This document shows, in pieces, positions 29,024-39,176 of a DNA stretch of 52,910 nt (within the stretch, counting starts at the first letter, position 1; each line of letters opens with the position of its first letter). Source of the DNA: Kluyvera intermedia. GTDB taxonomy: Bacteria > Pseudomonadota > Gammaproteobacteria > Enterobacterales > Enterobacteriaceae. The position numbers and the translations under genes are program-made. The notes under the pieces were generated by a model. That model was not told where the DNA came from. It did not search any database and saw only the letters and a list, made by a program, of their open reading frames with translations. The stretch is taken from assembly GCF_021440345.1 (NCBI RefSeq), contig NZ_JAKCNS010000014.1, forward strand, positions 1 to 52,910, given 5' to 3'.

Positions 29024-30133
29024 ATGCGCTTTAACGGACTGGCCAAAGGTTTTTTCATTTTTATTCTTGCCCTCGTGACCTGGGCATTCTTCGATGTTCT
29101 CTCTCCTTATTTCTCCGCTATTTTATGGGCTGCGGTATTAACCGTGGTCTTTAACCCGGTTAAAAATAAGCTGCGCAGCGCGCTGGGCGACCGTAATGGG
29201 CTGGCGTCATTGCTCACCATCGGCATTATCTGCCTGATTGTTTTTATTCCTTTAATGGTGATTTTGTCCTCGCTGGCGCTTGAGTTGAGCGTGGTCGATA
29301 CCAAACTGCAGCAGAACAACACCCAGTTTCCTGAAGTGGTCGCCGGTATTTTTTCTCATCTTCCGGGATGGGCCAAAGGATTTCTGGTCGAGCACAATCT
29401 GGATAATGCCGCGCAGATCCAGAAAAAACTCTCGGAATTTGCCTTGCAGGGTGGACAGTACCTGGCGGGCAGTGCCTTTCTTATCGGCAAGGGGACCTTC
29501 GGCTTTGCTATCAGCTTTGGCATCATGCTGTATCTGCTGTTCTTCCTGCTCAAAGACGGGCCGTTTCTGGTGCGCCAGATTCTGGATTCATTGCCGCTTT
29601 CTGATTTTGCCAAACAGCATCTGTTCGCCAAATTTGTCGGCGTGACGCGTGCGACGGTAAAAGGTACGGCGGTGGTAGCGGTAGTTCAAGGCACGCTCGG
29701 CGGCATCGCCTTCGCGATTGTCGGTATCGACGGCAGCGTTTTGTGGGGCGCGTTGATGGCGTTTCTCTCACTGGTGCCTGCCGTCGGCTCGGCGATTATC
29801 TGGGTACCTGCGGCCATTTTCCTTTTCGCCACGCAGCAGTTGTGGCAAGGGCTGTTTATCGTCGGCTTCTTCGTGATTATCGTCGGGCTGGTGGACAATA
29901 TTTTGCGTCCGCTGCTGGTGGGCAAAGACACCAAAATGCCGGACTACCTGATCCTGATTACCACCCTGGGCGGTATGGAAATTTACGGCATCAACGGTTT
30001 TGTTATCGGCCCGCTGATCGCAGCATTGTTCCTGGCCTGCTGGAACCTGTTCTCCGGGCGCGATCATGCCGGTAACGTAGAAGGGCTGGACGAAGAGTTT
30101 ATTGAGGAAGGGAAAAACCCTCCAGATTTATAG
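29024..30133 (+). CDS. AI-2E family transporter (YdiK/PerM-like membrane protein)
   Basis: A 369-residue membrane protein with two N-terminal helices, a central soluble region (about residues 80-145), then five or six more helices. The conserved family segment GLVDNILRPLLVGKDTKMPD and the following GGMEIYGINGFVIGPLIAAL are clear. Family members include E. coli YdiK, PerM and TqsA. Despite the name, autoinducer-2 export is proven for few, and some act in ion or sodium-proton exchange. It is monocistronic, with its own terminator. The substrate is unknown. Confidence 0.85.
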   Translation: MRFNGLAKGFFIFILALVTWAFFDVLSPYFSAILWAAVLTVVFNPVKNKLRSALGDRNGLASLLTIGIICLIVFIPLMVILSSLALELSVVDTKLQQNNTQFPEVVAGIFSHLPGWAKGFLVEHNLDNAAQIQKKLSEFALQGGQYLAGSAFLIGKGTFGFAISFGIMLYLLFFLLKDGPFLVRQILDSLPLSDFAKQHLFAKFVGVTRATVKGTAVVAVVQGTLGGIAFAIVGIDGSVLWGALMAFLSLVPAVGSAIIWVPAAIFLFATQQLWQGLFIVGFFVIIVGLVDNILRPLLVGKDTKMPDYLILITTLGGMEIYGINGFVIGPLIAALFLACWNLFSGRDHAGNVEGLDEEFIEEGKNPPDL

Positions 30134-30150
30134 TGAGAAGACGATAACAG

Positions 30151-30180
30151 AAGGCGGCCTTGGGGCCGCCTTTTTATTTT
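30151..30180 (+). terminator. Rho-independent terminator
   Basis: AAGGCGGCC (30151-30159) pairs with GGCCGCCTT (30164-30172) across a 4-base loop and is followed by a T-rich run to 30180. Confidence 0.92.
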
Positions 30181-30251
30181 TACGCGAAATCATGCATTTC
30201 CTATAATTTCAGTAATGCTTATTTATTATCTGTCGCAGAAGGAATCAACAG

Positions 30252-32036
30252 GTGCGAATAGCCACAATCACGAACTGGGCCTATAGCGCGACGGTATGCC
30301 TGACGATTATCTCCGGCATCGTCATGGTGATGGCGTCCAACGCAGATAATACCGAACGCCAGGCGGTAGAACAGCGGCAGGTTTTCGATAAGCTTACCAA
30401 CGAAGTAGAAACGGATGCCTGGGAGCTATCTGACCTGGCGCGCCTGTACGTTTTGGCGAAAGATCCCGATGTATTGAATGATTATCAGCAGAAAGCCGCG
30501 TCCCAGAAAAAAATAGAATATCGGTTATCGAAACTGAAAGATTCTGGTGCCACCCAGGAGGAGCTGACGCTACTGCATGAAGGGCTGCAGATTGTCGATG
30601 AATTGCTGGATGAGCAGAAAACAGCGTTCGAAAGCGTAGCGCGGGGAGAAGACAAAGAGGCGGTAGCGCTGCTCTATGGAAAAGCCTATGAACAGGAGCT
30701 GGAGCGCGTACAGGAACGGATAGACCATTTCCGCCAGATGCTGGACAACCGTGCGCGTGACGCCATTATCGATGCAACCAAGGCTTCTCGTACGCTGCGC
30801 ACCCTGTCAGAAGTGATGGTCGGGCTGACTGCGCTGCTCTTTTTGTTCGTCCTCGGCTTCATCTTAAAACGCCGCGTACTGCGCCCGGTGGTCCGCCTGA
30901 GCGATGTGGTTCATCGCCTGGCTTCGCAGGATTACGCTGTTGAAACACCTAATTTTAACCAGATTGATGAAATCGGCGATATGGCGCAGGCCATCCGTAT
31001 TTTTCGCGAAAATGGCCTGGCGCGGCAGCAGCTCGAGAAAGAGCGAGACGCCAACTGGGCGATACGTGAACTGCTGGCACGTATGACCCAGCGTTTGCAG
31101 GGATGCGAAAACTTTGCCGATGTTATTAATGTGGCAGAGCTTTTCGCGCCGAATATCGCTCCAGGCGTTGCCGGGCGGCTCTATATACTTGATAGAGAAC
31201 CCTGGCAGATGCGCTGCGTTGCACAGTGGCTTTCACCGCAGGGCAGCGATGAGCCATTCCATCCGGACGAATGCTGGGCGGTGCGGCGTGGGCAGGGCCA
31301 TCCCCCGGAGCACGGTGAGCCGGATATCATCTGTTATCACCTGCCAGAGTCGTGTCAGAAAGATACCCTGTGCGTACCGCTCATTGCTCAAGGTGAGGCC
31401 ATCGGTCTGCTGTCATTCCAGAATATCAACGAAGAAACCACTTCTTTTCGCGGCTATCTGGAGTTGATGGCTGAGGCGCTTGGGCTGGCGTTAGCCAACC
31501 AGCGTCTGCGTGATGCCCTGCTGGAAAAAGCGCTTTACGATCCGCTGACCGGTCTGCGTAACCGTCATCATCTGGAAGATATTATGGGTACTCAGATGAG
31601 CGAGGCAATCCGTAATAAACAACCAATAAGCTGCTTGATGATCGACATTGATCACTTCAAAAACATCAACGACCGTTTCGGTCATGAAGTGGGCGATGGG
31701 GTTATCAAAAGCGTCGCCGCCATTATTCAGCGCGTGGTCCGTGAAGGCGGTATCGCTTTCCGCTACGGGGGCGAAGAGTTCCTGGTTCTGCTGGCCAATA
31801 TGGATGAAGAGGCCGCTAATCGCTGCGCGTCGGTTATCTTCAACGGGGTGCGCGAGATGCCGCTACGCTTTGGCGGGGTGGATGTGGGACACGTTGACGT
31901 CTCTATCGGCGTGGCCAGCTACCCGCAGCATGTGCAGAGCGATAACCTGCTGCGCGCTGCCGACGTGGCGCTCTATCGCGCGAAAGAGCTGGGGCGCTCG
32001 CGGATCGTCAGCTTCGGCATGCTGGAGGCCGGGTGA
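30252..32036 (+). CDS. Membrane diguanylate cyclase (HAMP-GAF-GGDEF)
   Basis: A 594-residue protein starting at GTG 30252, with AAGGA about 9 bases upstream. It has an N-terminal membrane helix (about 12-28), a helical periplasmic sensor (about 30-185), a second helix (VGLTALLFLFVLGFIL), a HAMP-like linker, a GAF-like domain (about 275-420) and a C-terminal GGDEF domain. The active-site loop is intact as GGEEF (residues 506-510), with the metal-binding IDIDHFKNINDRFGH upstream, so c-di-GMP synthesis is expected. The inhibitory I-site RxxD is altered: the matching positions read REGG. I do not recognise a named orthologue. Confidence 0.88.
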   Translation: MRIATITNWAYSATVCLTIISGIVMVMASNADNTERQAVEQRQVFDKLTNEVETDAWELSDLARLYVLAKDPDVLNDYQQKAASQKKIEYRLSKLKDSGATQEELTLLHEGLQIVDELLDEQKTAFESVARGEDKEAVALLYGKAYEQELERVQERIDHFRQMLDNRARDAIIDATKASRTLRTLSEVMVGLTALLFLFVLGFILKRRVLRPVVRLSDVVHRLASQDYAVETPNFNQIDEIGDMAQAIRIFRENGLARQQLEKERDANWAIRELLARMTQRLQGCENFADVINVAELFAPNIAPGVAGRLYILDREPWQMRCVAQWLSPQGSDEPFHPDECWAVRRGQGHPPEHGEPDIICYHLPESCQKDTLCVPLIAQGEAIGLLSFQNINEETTSFRGYLELMAEALGLALANQRLRDALLEKALYDPLTGLRNRHHLEDIMGTQMSEAIRNKQPISCLMIDIDHFKNINDRFGHEVGDGVIKSVAAIIQRVVREGGIAFRYGGEEFLVLLANMDEEAANRCASVIFNGVREMPLRFGGVDVGHVDVSIGVASYPQHVQSDNLLRAADVALYRAKELGRSRIVSFGMLEAG

Positions 32037-32143
32037 CATTTCTCCGATGAAGTGCAAACCGCACTGTAATTTGGTAGATGACGATGCCTTTCGAACCGCG
32101 GTTATAATGGTGTAGTGAAAGTAAAAATAAAAACGAGATATTA

Positions 32144-32590
32144 ATGAACAGAGAACTCTTTCTGGTTCTGCTTGTGCTCGCGTCACCTGCGGCGATGGCG
32201 GATAAACTGCTTGTCAGCTTAGCCTGTGTTGCAGAGTCCGATTTTAATAATCAGACATCTCTGCGCGGCGCCATGCTGGTTGATGTGAAAGCGTCGGACG
32301 ATAACATGGGATACGCAGTGACGAAGTATTTATCTAAAGATGGTGATGTTAAGCCGGGGATGACTTATTTCAAAGCAATGACGAAGACGCAGCAAGAGAA
32401 TAATGAAGATTTCATCTTATTCTCGACCCGGCAAAACGCGGCGGATCTCGGTAAAGATGCTGACTTCTTAGGTATTAACTTTAAAGACCTTGGGGATAAA
32501 GAGGGGGCTCTTTATCGCGCGGTTGCGGGACGTGGTCATGATGATGTGAGCATTAGCCGCACAGGCTATTTTTGCGTAGAAAACAAATAG
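32144..32590 (+). CDS. Hypothetical periplasmic protein
   Basis: Not recognised. The 148 residues begin with a signal peptide, MNRELFLVLLVLASPAAMA, with likely cleavage before DKLL. The mature protein has only two cysteines, one near each end (LACVAES and GYFCVENK), which could form a disulfide closing the fold. The start ATG has a weak ribosome-binding site. It stands alone between the diguanylate cyclase and the convergent cheV gene, 107 bases after the former, so coexpression is possible. Confidence 0.7.
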   Translation: MNRELFLVLLVLASPAAMADKLLVSLACVAESDFNNQTSLRGAMLVDVKASDDNMGYAVTKYLSKDGDVKPGMTYFKAMTKTQQENNEDFILFSTRQNAADLGKDADFLGINFKDLGDKEGALYRAVAGRGHDDVSISRTGYFCVENK

Positions 32591-32647
32591 GCCACCCGGA
32601 TTTATTGGTTTCTTACATCTTTATTCGCTGCGCCCGGTATTATCGAC

Positions 32648-32680
32648 AGCCGCCAGTTACTCCCGGCGGCTTCCTTCCTG
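32648..32680. terminator. Terminator candidate between convergent genes
   Basis: AGCCGCC (32648-32654) pairs with GGCGGCT (32665-32671) across a 10-base loop and is followed by TTCCTTCCTG. It lies between the periplasmic-protein gene and cheV. Confidence 0.5.
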
Positions 32681-32684
32681 CTAA

Positions 32685-33680
32685 TTACCGCACTGCGTGC
32701 AGTGGGCCTGTTCCTTTGGTGCTGGCCTTATTTAGCACCTGCTCGATAACTGACGCCAGTTCGTTAATTTCAAACTTGGCGACATAGCCGTCGGCATTCA
32801 CTTTACGGATATGATCTTCATTGGCGTTCCCCGACAAAGATGAGTGGATTACCACCGGAATATTTTTCAGTCGCGGATCGGTTTTGATCTTGCGGGTGAG
32901 GGTGAAGCCGTCCATCTCCGGCATTTCGAGATCGGTTAGCACCAGCGCGATTTTATCGCTCACCGGAATACCTTCCTTCGCGGCTTCCTCGGCCAGCAGT
33001 TCGATTTTCTCCCACGCCTCTTTGCCGGTCACATGCAGCTGCGCCGGGATATCCATTGCTTTCAGACCTTTTTCCAGCATGGCGCGCGCCACTTTTGAGT
33101 CTTCGGCAACGATAGCGGTGGCACCCGGTTTGATATTGAATTTGCGCGGGCTCAGCTCTTTGGCGTGCAGGTCATGGTTGGCTGGCGTGATGTCGTAGAG
33201 AATCTGTTCCACATCGATAACCATCGCCAGATTGTTGCTCTCCACGTGCTCGTCGAGGCAGGCGATACTGGTGATGTATTTACCGTTTACCGCTTTTTCA
33301 GCGGTATGGATTTGCGTCCAGTCCAGACGGGTGATGTTCTCAACGGACTCGACGGCAAACGCCTGCACGCTACGGGCATACTCGGTGATAAGCAAAATAT
33401 TCAGCCCGTTTTTAGGCGTGCAGCCCGCCACGGCGGCGAGATCGATAACCGGGATTATCTGGTCACGAATGTTCACCATTCCCATCAGCGGCGGTTTAAT
33501 TCCGGCAGGGCGGGTGAAGTTCGGCATCGGGACAATTTCCCGCAGCTTAAAGACGTTAATGCCGTAAAGCTCGGAGGCGTCACTCTGTGACGCTGCGCCC
33601 AGCCGGAAGAGCAGCAGCTCAAAACGGTTGGACAGCGTCAGGTTAGCCCGGTCGTCGATCTCTTTCTGGAAGTTATCCAT
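32685..33680 (-). CDS. cheV: Chemotaxis coupling protein CheV (CheW-receiver fusion)
   Basis: The 331-residue protein has an N-terminal CheW-like coupling domain (about 15-160, with VPMPNFTRPAGIKPPLMGMV) and a C-terminal response-regulator receiver domain. The phospho-acceptor region is ALVLTDLEMPEMDGF, with a conserved Lys in DGYVAKF. CheV couples chemoreceptors to CheA and is thought to tune adaptation. Salmonella has CheV and E. coli K-12 does not. The frame is open to 33974, but ATG 33680, giving MDNFQKEIDDRANLTL, is the family start and avoids overlap with rbn. No other chemotaxis gene is in the window. Confidence 0.92.
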   Translation of the reverse strand: MDNFQKEIDDRANLTLSNRFELLLFRLGAASQSDASELYGINVFKLREIVPMPNFTRPAGIKPPLMGMVNIRDQIIPVIDLAAVAGCTPKNGLNILLITEYARSVQAFAVESVENITRLDWTQIHTAEKAVNGKYITSIACLDEHVESNNLAMVIDVEQILYDITPANHDLHAKELSPRKFNIKPGATAIVAEDSKVARAMLEKGLKAMDIPAQLHVTGKEAWEKIELLAEEAAKEGIPVSDKIALVLTDLEMPEMDGFTLTRKIKTDPRLKNIPVVIHSSLSGNANEDHIRKVNADGYVAKFEINELASVIEQVLNKASTKGTGPLHAVR

Positions 33681-33744
33681 GGTGCCCTCAGCGTGGTAAA
33701 GCGTAATCTCGATAGCAGAGTTATCGGCACCAAAGGGCAAAACG

Positions 33745-34665
33745 TTATGCCAGCGTGAAGGTGGCAAAATCCTCCGCCAGTTCGCATTCCGGGAAATAGT
33801 TGCGGCACTCGGCCAACAGGCGACGGCAGCCTTCGGCGTCGTAGCGTGAGCTGACGTGGGTGACGATAAGTCGTTTAGCGTTGGCGGCCCGCGCCAGCTG
33901 GGCGGTCTGCTCGGTTGATGAGTGACCGCGACCGTTGGCTTTTTCTGCCATCGCGGCTTCAAGGGTGGCTTCATGCACCATCAAATCGACATCGCGGGCC
34001 AATTCCAGCGCGGACTCACAGGGCGCTGTATCACCAAAAATGGCGATCTTTTTGCCGGGCGTTGCCGGGGCGATATAGTCTTTACCGTCAATCGTACGCC
34101 CATCGGCCAGCATGACGGACTCACCGGCTTTGAGCCGCTGAAACAGCGGGCCGAACGGGACGCCGGCGGCAATCAGCCGTTTACCATCGAGCGCACCGGG
34201 TTTGTCGTGCTCTTCGACACGATAACCGTAGCACTCCACCGGATGGTTTAGCGGATAGGCGGTCACTTTGCGCAGGCCGTCGTCAAGTATTTCGCCTGCG
34301 CTGATTTCAATCACTTCCAGCGGGAAATCGGTCCACGAACCGCTTAGCCGCAGACTGGTTTCGACATATTCTTTCAGACCCGTCGGGCCGTAAATGGTCA
34401 GCGGCTGGATGTTTCCAGCCATCGAACGGCTACAGATAAGGCCGGGGAGGCCGAACAGGTGATCGCCGTGTAAATGGCTAATAAAAATGCGATCGATTTT
34501 TCCCGGATGAAACGCGGTGTTCAGCAACTGGTGCTGGGTGCCTTCACCACAGTCAAAAAGCCACAGCCCCGGCTGCGTTGGATGTTGCAGATGCAGCAGC
34601 ATTGCTGTTACGTTGCGGGTTCGGGTTGGCACGCCCGCGGATGTGCCTAAAAACGTCAATTGCAT
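33745..34665 (-). CDS. rbn: Ribonuclease BN / RNase Z
   Basis: A metallo-beta-lactamase-fold ribonuclease of 306 residues (E. coli Rbn/ElaC 305) that processes tRNA 3' ends. The zinc motif [13 protein letters not shown] is present, with further metal ligands in FGDTAPC and in the C-terminal VTHVSSRY. The start ATG 34665 gives [19 protein letters not shown]; the open frame to 34812 overlaps elaA and is not needed. It is divergent from elaA with a 43-base gap. Confidence 0.96.
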   Translation of the reverse strand: MQLTFLGTSAGVPTRTRNVTAMLLHLQHPTQPGLWLFDCGEGTQHQLLNTAFHPGKIDRIFISHLHGDHLFGLPGLICSRSMAGNIQPLTIYGPTGLKEYVETSLRLSGSWTDFPLEVIEISAGEILDDGLRKVTAYPLNHPVECYGYRVEEHDKPGALDGKRLIAAGVPFGPLFQRLKAGESVMLADGRTIDGKDYIAPATPGKKIAIFGDTAPCESALELARDVDLMVHEATLEAAMAEKANGRGHSSTEQTAQLARAANAKRLIVTHVSSRYDAEGCRRLLAECRNYFPECELAEDFATFTLA

Positions 34666-34708
34666 AGCGCCGCGCCCCTGGCGGTAAAAAAGGTCTAAGG
34701 AGCCTACC

Positions 34709-35170
34709 ATGATTCGCTGGCAAGATTTGCACCATTCTGAACTCACCGTCCCGGAACTGTACGCCCTGCTGAAGCTGCGTAGCGAAGTCTTCGTGGTCGA
34801 ACAGACCTGCATTTACCTCGATATCGATGGCGACGACCTGCTCGGTGAGAATCGCCATATTCTCGGCTGGCAGGGCGATACGCTGGTGGCCTATGCCCGT
34901 ATTCTGGTTAGTGAAGAAGAGGTTGAACCGGTGACCATTGGCCGGGTGATCGTCAGCCCCGCGGTACGCGGTGAACGTCTGGGGTACCAGCTGATGGAGC
35001 GCGCACTTGCTACCTGCCAGCAGCGTTGGCCAAACCGCGCCGTTTATCTCGGTGCGCAGGCGCATCTTTGCGGTTTTTATGCCCATTTTGGTTTCGTTAC
35101 CGTGACCGACGTTTATGACGAAGACGGTATTGCACACGTCGGGATGGCGCGCGAGGTTCAGCAAGCCTAA
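34709..35170 (+). CDS. elaA: GNAT-family acetyltransferase ElaA
   Basis: The 153-residue length equals E. coli ElaA. A GNAT fold is suggested by [21 protein letters not shown], the acetyl-CoA-binding beta4-alpha3 region, and by [17 protein letters not shown]. The substrate is unknown. AAGGAG (34695-34700) sets the start. In E. coli elaB follows elaA; here no elaB is present before menF. Confidence 0.94.
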   Translation: MIRWQDLHHSELTVPELYALLKLRSEVFVVEQTCIYLDIDGDDLLGENRHILGWQGDTLVAYARILVSEEEVEPVTIGRVIVSPAVRGERLGYQLMERALATCQQRWPNRAVYLGAQAHLCGFYAHFGFVTVTDVYDEDGIAHVGMAREVQQA

Positions 35171-35195
35171 GCGCGTAGCCCCCTAATAATTCTCC

Positions 35196-35212
35196 TTGCC
35201 GCCATCCGGCAA
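35196..35212. repeat. Short REP-like inverted repeat after elaA
   Basis: TTGCCG-ccatc-CGGCAA forms a perfect 6-bp stem and resembles the tip of an enterobacterial REP element. It may act as a weak 3' boundary for elaA. Confidence 0.4.
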
Positions 35213-35361
35213 CCCCAATTATTAGCGTCTATAGTAAAGGCAAAGAGCGTTGTTTTTCAGTGCGATATTGCCTTATTAGTCCTTCGCTCCCTCATCGTGG
35301 GTACTGCTTTTTATCCTTAGTACCCCGTATACTATGTGGTTTTTATGATAGGGAGGTTCGC

Positions 35362-36654
35362 GTGCGATCCATATTAGCGGCGTTGCAGAGCCTGTCAGGG
35401 CATCTGACAGACGATTTTCCAGCATTGCCCGGTACGCGAATTTTTGAAGTCTCATTCCCTTTAAGCGATGCTTTCGACCCGCTGGCCTGGCTGACCGCCC
35501 AGTCGTTGTGGCCGCAGTTTTACTGGCAGCAGCGTAGTGGCCACGAAGAAATAGCCGCCATTGGCGCGGTGAAAACCTTTTCGTCGCTGGCGCAGGCCAA
35601 CGATTTTCTGGCGACACAGGAACGCGACGACATTCGGCTGTGCGGCGTCAATGCCTTTGACCCGCAGCACGGCATGCTGTTTTTGCCGCGACTGACCTGG
35701 CGACGGGAAGCAGGGCGAGCGGTGCTTAGGCTGAATCTGTGGAGCGCCACGTCGCTACAACAGGATGCTGAGCACGCCCGTCAATGCCTGGCCGCACTCT
35801 CTGCACATCACTCCTCGACCGAATTCACCTTGCAGCAGGAACGCGAAATTCATCGTCCTGACAAAGCGGGCTGGTGCCGACTGATTACTCAGGCCACGCA
35901 GGCGATTCGCAGCGGCGAATTCAGCAAAGTGGTGCTGGCGCGGGCAACGGATCTTATTTTCGCCAGTGCGCCTAACGCCGGTGCGCTCATGGCGGCCAGT
36001 CGCCGGGTTAATTTCTCTTGCTATCATTTCTATATGGCCTTCGACGCGGAGCGGACATTTCTCGGCTCCTCGCCGGAGCGCTTATGGCGTCGGCGCGGAC
36101 TTCAGCTTGAGACCGAAGCGCTGGCTGGCACCGTGGCCGGGCATGATGATGACGCCGCCGCGCAACGTTTAGGCCACTGGCTGATGGCTGATGATAAAAA
36201 TCAGCGTGAAAACGGCCTGGTGGTGGACGATATTTGTCAGCGCCTGCAGGGCATGACGCAAACGCTGGATGTGTTACCGGCTGAAATCGTACGCCTACGC
36301 AAGGTCCAGCATCTGCGTCGCCGTATTCAGGCCGAGCTGGATACGCCGGATGATACGCGCTGTTTGCTGCAGCTGCAGCCCACCGCGGCGGTGGCGGGGC
36401 TGCCCAGAGCGGCGGCGCTGGATTTTATCGAACGCGAAGAACCCTTTACCCGGCAATGGTATGCCGGGTCGGCTGGAATTCTCTCCCGTCGTCAGAGCGA
36501 GTTTTGCGTCACGCTGCGCTCGGCGATGGTCGAAGGTAATACGCTACGGCTGTATGCCGGCGCCGGTATCGTGGAAGGCTCCGATCCCGAACAGGAATGG
36601 CAGGAAATCGAAAACAAAGCGGCGGGACTCCGTTCATTACTGTTCTCTGAATAA
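35362..36654 (+). CDS. menF: Isochorismate synthase MenF
   Basis: MenF converts chorismate to isochorismate, the first committed step of menaquinone synthesis. From GTG 35362 (GGGAGG at 35351-35356) the protein has 430 residues (E. coli 431). Chorismate-enzyme motifs are present: [12 protein letters not shown] with the general-base Lys, [21 protein letters not shown], and [17 protein letters not shown]. The frame is open to 35260 but has no better start. It heads the men set; menD follows after 79 bases. Confidence 0.96.
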   Translation: MRSILAALQSLSGHLTDDFPALPGTRIFEVSFPLSDAFDPLAWLTAQSLWPQFYWQQRSGHEEIAAIGAVKTFSSLAQANDFLATQERDDIRLCGVNAFDPQHGMLFLPRLTWRREAGRAVLRLNLWSATSLQQDAEHARQCLAALSAHHSSTEFTLQQEREIHRPDKAGWCRLITQATQAIRSGEFSKVVLARATDLIFASAPNAGALMAASRRVNFSCYHFYMAFDAERTFLGSSPERLWRRRGLQLETEALAGTVAGHDDDAAAQRLGHWLMADDKNQRENGLVVDDICQRLQGMTQTLDVLPAEIVRLRKVQHLRRRIQAELDTPDDTRCLLQLQPTAAVAGLPRAAALDFIEREEPFTRQWYAGSAGILSRRQSEFCVTLRSAMVEGNTLRLYAGAGIVEGSDPEQEWQEIENKAAGLRSLLFSE

Positions 36655-36733
36655 AACATTATCGACTCATATCAAGATCCTACTCTTTCGTAGAACTTAT
36701 ACTGAGCCGCAATATTTGATACCGGACAATTTC

Positions 36734-38404
36734 ATGTCAGTAAGCGCATTTAACCGACGCTGGGCGGCGGTGATCCTTGAAGCATTAACCCGTCACGGCG
36801 TGCGGCATATCTGCATTGCGCCGGGATCACGCTCGACGCCACTTACCCTGGCGGCGGCGGAGAATCGCACTTTTATTCACCACACCCATTTCGACGAGCG
36901 CGGTCTGGGGCACCTGGCATTAGGGCTGGCCAAAGTCAGCCAGCAGCCGGTGGCGGTGATTGTCACGTCCGGTACGGCTGTAGCCAATCTTTATCCCGCG
37001 CTGATTGAAGCGGGTTTAACCGGTGAAAAAATTATTCTACTGACGGCGGATCGCCCGCCGGAGCTGATTGACTGCGGTGCGAACCAGGCTATTCGCCAGC
37101 CGGGCATGTTTGCTTCTCATCCTTCACAAACCGTCTCGCTGCCGCGCCCAAGCCAGGATATTCCGGCGCGCTGGCTGGTCTCGGTGGTGGATGACGCATT
37201 AGGTTCCCTCCACAGCGGCGGCGTACACATCAATTGCCCGTTTGCTGAACCGCTGTACGGCGATATGGATGAAACCGGGCTGAGCTGGCAGCAGGCGCTG
37301 GGCGACTGGTGGCAGAGCGATAAACCCTGGCTGCGCGAGGCGCTGCATCAGGAGAGCGTGGCACAGCGTGACTGGTTCTTCTGGCGACAGAAGCGCGGCG
37401 TGGTGGTTGCCGGGCGCATGAGCGCGGAAGAGGGCAAACAGGTTGCGGCCTGGGCGAAAACGCTGGGCTGGCCGCTGATTGGCGATGTGCTCTCGCAAAC
37501 CGGGCAACCGCTGCCGTGCGCTGATTTGTGGTTAGGGAATCCTGCCGCGATAAGCGAACTGGAGCAGGCACAGATTGTGGTGCAGCTTGGCAGCAGCTTA
37601 ACCGGCAAACGGGTGCTGCAATGGCAGTCGTCATGTGAGCCCGATGAATACTGGCTGGTGGATAATCTTCCCGGTCGCCTTGACCCGGCGCACCATCGCG
37701 GGCGCCGTCTGGTGTGCCATATTGACCGCTGGCTGGAGCAACACCCGGCGGAAAAACGCACCCCGTGGACCAAAGTCATTCCCACTCTGGCCGAGCAGGC
37801 CTGGCAAACGGTGGCCGAGCAGAGCGACCACTTTGGTGAAGCGCAGCTGGCGCACCGGATTCGCCGTTACTTGCCGGATCAGGGCCAGCTTTTTGTCGGC
37901 AACAGCCTGGTGGTGCGCCTGATTGATGCCTTAGGCCAGCTTCCTGCGGGATACCCGGTATACAGCAATCGTGGTGCCAGCGGTATTGACGGGCTGATCT
38001 CGACCGCGGCGGGCGTACAGCGCGCCAGCGCTCGGCCGACTCTGGCTATCATCGGCGATCTCTCTGCGTTGTACGATCTCAACGCGCTGGCGCTACTGCG
38101 TCAGGTCTCGGCGCCGATGGTGCTGATTATCGTCAACAACAACGGCGGGCAGATTTTCTCCCTGTTACCAACGCCGGTATCCGAGCGCGAACGCTTTTAC
38201 GCCATGCCGCAGAACGTGCAGTTTGAGCACGCGGCGAAGATGTTTGGCCTACGCTACCAGCAGCCGCAGGATTGGGACGCACTGGAGTCCGCGCTGAGCA
38301 CCGCATGGTGTACCCCAGCGACCACGGTGATTGAACTGGTGGTGAACGACACCGACGGCGCGCAAACCTTGCAGCATCTTCTGGCGCAGGTCAGCCAGCT
38401 ATGA
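36734..38404 (+). CDS. menD: SEPHCHC synthase MenD (thiamine-diphosphate enzyme)
   Basis: MenD joins isochorismate and 2-oxoglutarate (with loss of CO2) to make SEPHCHC. The 556 residues match E. coli exactly in length. The N-terminal [15 protein letters not shown] region and the ThDP-binding [16 protein letters not shown] and [12 protein letters not shown] segments are intact. ATG 36734 gives [18 protein letters not shown]; an open frame extending into menF from 36269 is spurious. The stop overlaps menH by 4 bases. Confidence 0.97.
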   Translation: MSVSAFNRRWAAVILEALTRHGVRHICIAPGSRSTPLTLAAAENRTFIHHTHFDERGLGHLALGLAKVSQQPVAVIVTSGTAVANLYPALIEAGLTGEKIILLTADRPPELIDCGANQAIRQPGMFASHPSQTVSLPRPSQDIPARWLVSVVDDALGSLHSGGVHINCPFAEPLYGDMDETGLSWQQALGDWWQSDKPWLREALHQESVAQRDWFFWRQKRGVVVAGRMSAEEGKQVAAWAKTLGWPLIGDVLSQTGQPLPCADLWLGNPAAISELEQAQIVVQLGSSLTGKRVLQWQSSCEPDEYWLVDNLPGRLDPAHHRGRRLVCHIDRWLEQHPAEKRTPWTKVIPTLAEQAWQTVAEQSDHFGEAQLAHRIRRYLPDQGQLFVGNSLVVRLIDALGQLPAGYPVYSNRGASGIDGLISTAAGVQRASARPTLAIIGDLSALYDLNALALLRQVSAPMVLIIVNNNGGQIFSLLPTPVSERERFYAMPQNVQFEHAAKMFGLRYQQPQDWDALESALSTAWCTPATTVIELVVNDTDGAQTLQHLLAQVSQL

Positions 38405-39162
38405 TTTTGCACGCCGTCGCCGAACGTGGAGATCCGACGCAGCCCTGGCTGGTCTTTCTGCACGGTTTTTCTGGCGACCACCGCGAATGGCAGACGGTCG
38501 GCGACGCTTTTCCCCATGCCAATCGGCTGTATGTCGATCTGCCTGGACACGGGGGTTCTGCCTCCCTGCGGGTTGACGGTTTTGACGGCGTGGCGGAAAT
38601 GCTCAAAGCAACGCTGCTTAGTTACAACATACTCAACTACTGGCTGGTGGGGTACTCGCTGGGCGGACGGATTGCAATGTATTACGCCTGCTGCTCGCGG
38701 CCAGAAGGCCTGGCAGGGGTGATTGTCGAAGGTGCCCATCCGGGGCTGACGGATGCCACCGCACGTCAGCAACGCCTGGGCAACGACCAGCAATGGGCGC
38801 AGCGCTTTGCCACTCAGCCGCTGGTGGATGTGTTTCATGACTGGTATCAACAGCCGGTATTTTCCAGCCTGACGGCGGGTCAGCGCGATGCGCTGGTGAC
38901 GCTGCGTCAGCGCAACGACGGCGGCGCGTTGGCCGCCATGCTGCTGGCGACGTCGCTTTCGGTGCAGGACGATCTGCGTCCGGCGCTGCGTCGTTGTCAT
39001 ACTCCTTTCTGGTATCTCTGCGGCGAGCGCGACGCTAAGTTTCGCGCCATCGCGGAGGAACTCTCGCTCCCTTGCTGCATTATTCGTGATGCCGGGCACA
39101 ACGCGCACCGGGAAAATCCCGCGGGCGTGGTTGCGTGCCTGGCGCAGATTTTGCCTCTCTGA
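38401..39162 (+). CDS. menH: SHCHC synthase MenH
   Basis: MenH removes pyruvate from SEPHCHC to give SHCHC. This is a 253-residue alpha/beta hydrolase with the nucleophile elbow GYSLGGR, an N-terminal [12 protein letters not shown] oxyanion segment, and the catalytic His in [11 protein letters not shown]. The start overlaps the menD stop (ATGA). Confidence 0.95.
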   Translation: MILHAVAERGDPTQPWLVFLHGFSGDHREWQTVGDAFPHANRLYVDLPGHGGSASLRVDGFDGVAEMLKATLLSYNILNYWLVGYSLGGRIAMYYACCSRPEGLAGVIVEGAHPGLTDATARQQRLGNDQQWAQRFATQPLVDVFHDWYQQPVFSSLTAGQRDALVTLRQRNDGGALAAMLLATSLSVQDDLRPALRRCHTPFWYLCGERDAKFRAIAEELSLPCCIIRDAGHNAHRENPAGVVACLAQILPL

Positions 39163-39176
39163 TAATAGGACACGTT

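Noticed and set aside
36269-36733. Long N-terminal extension of MenD into menF
   Set aside because: The family start at 36734 gives exactly 556 residues; the upstream part is the wrong frame of menF.
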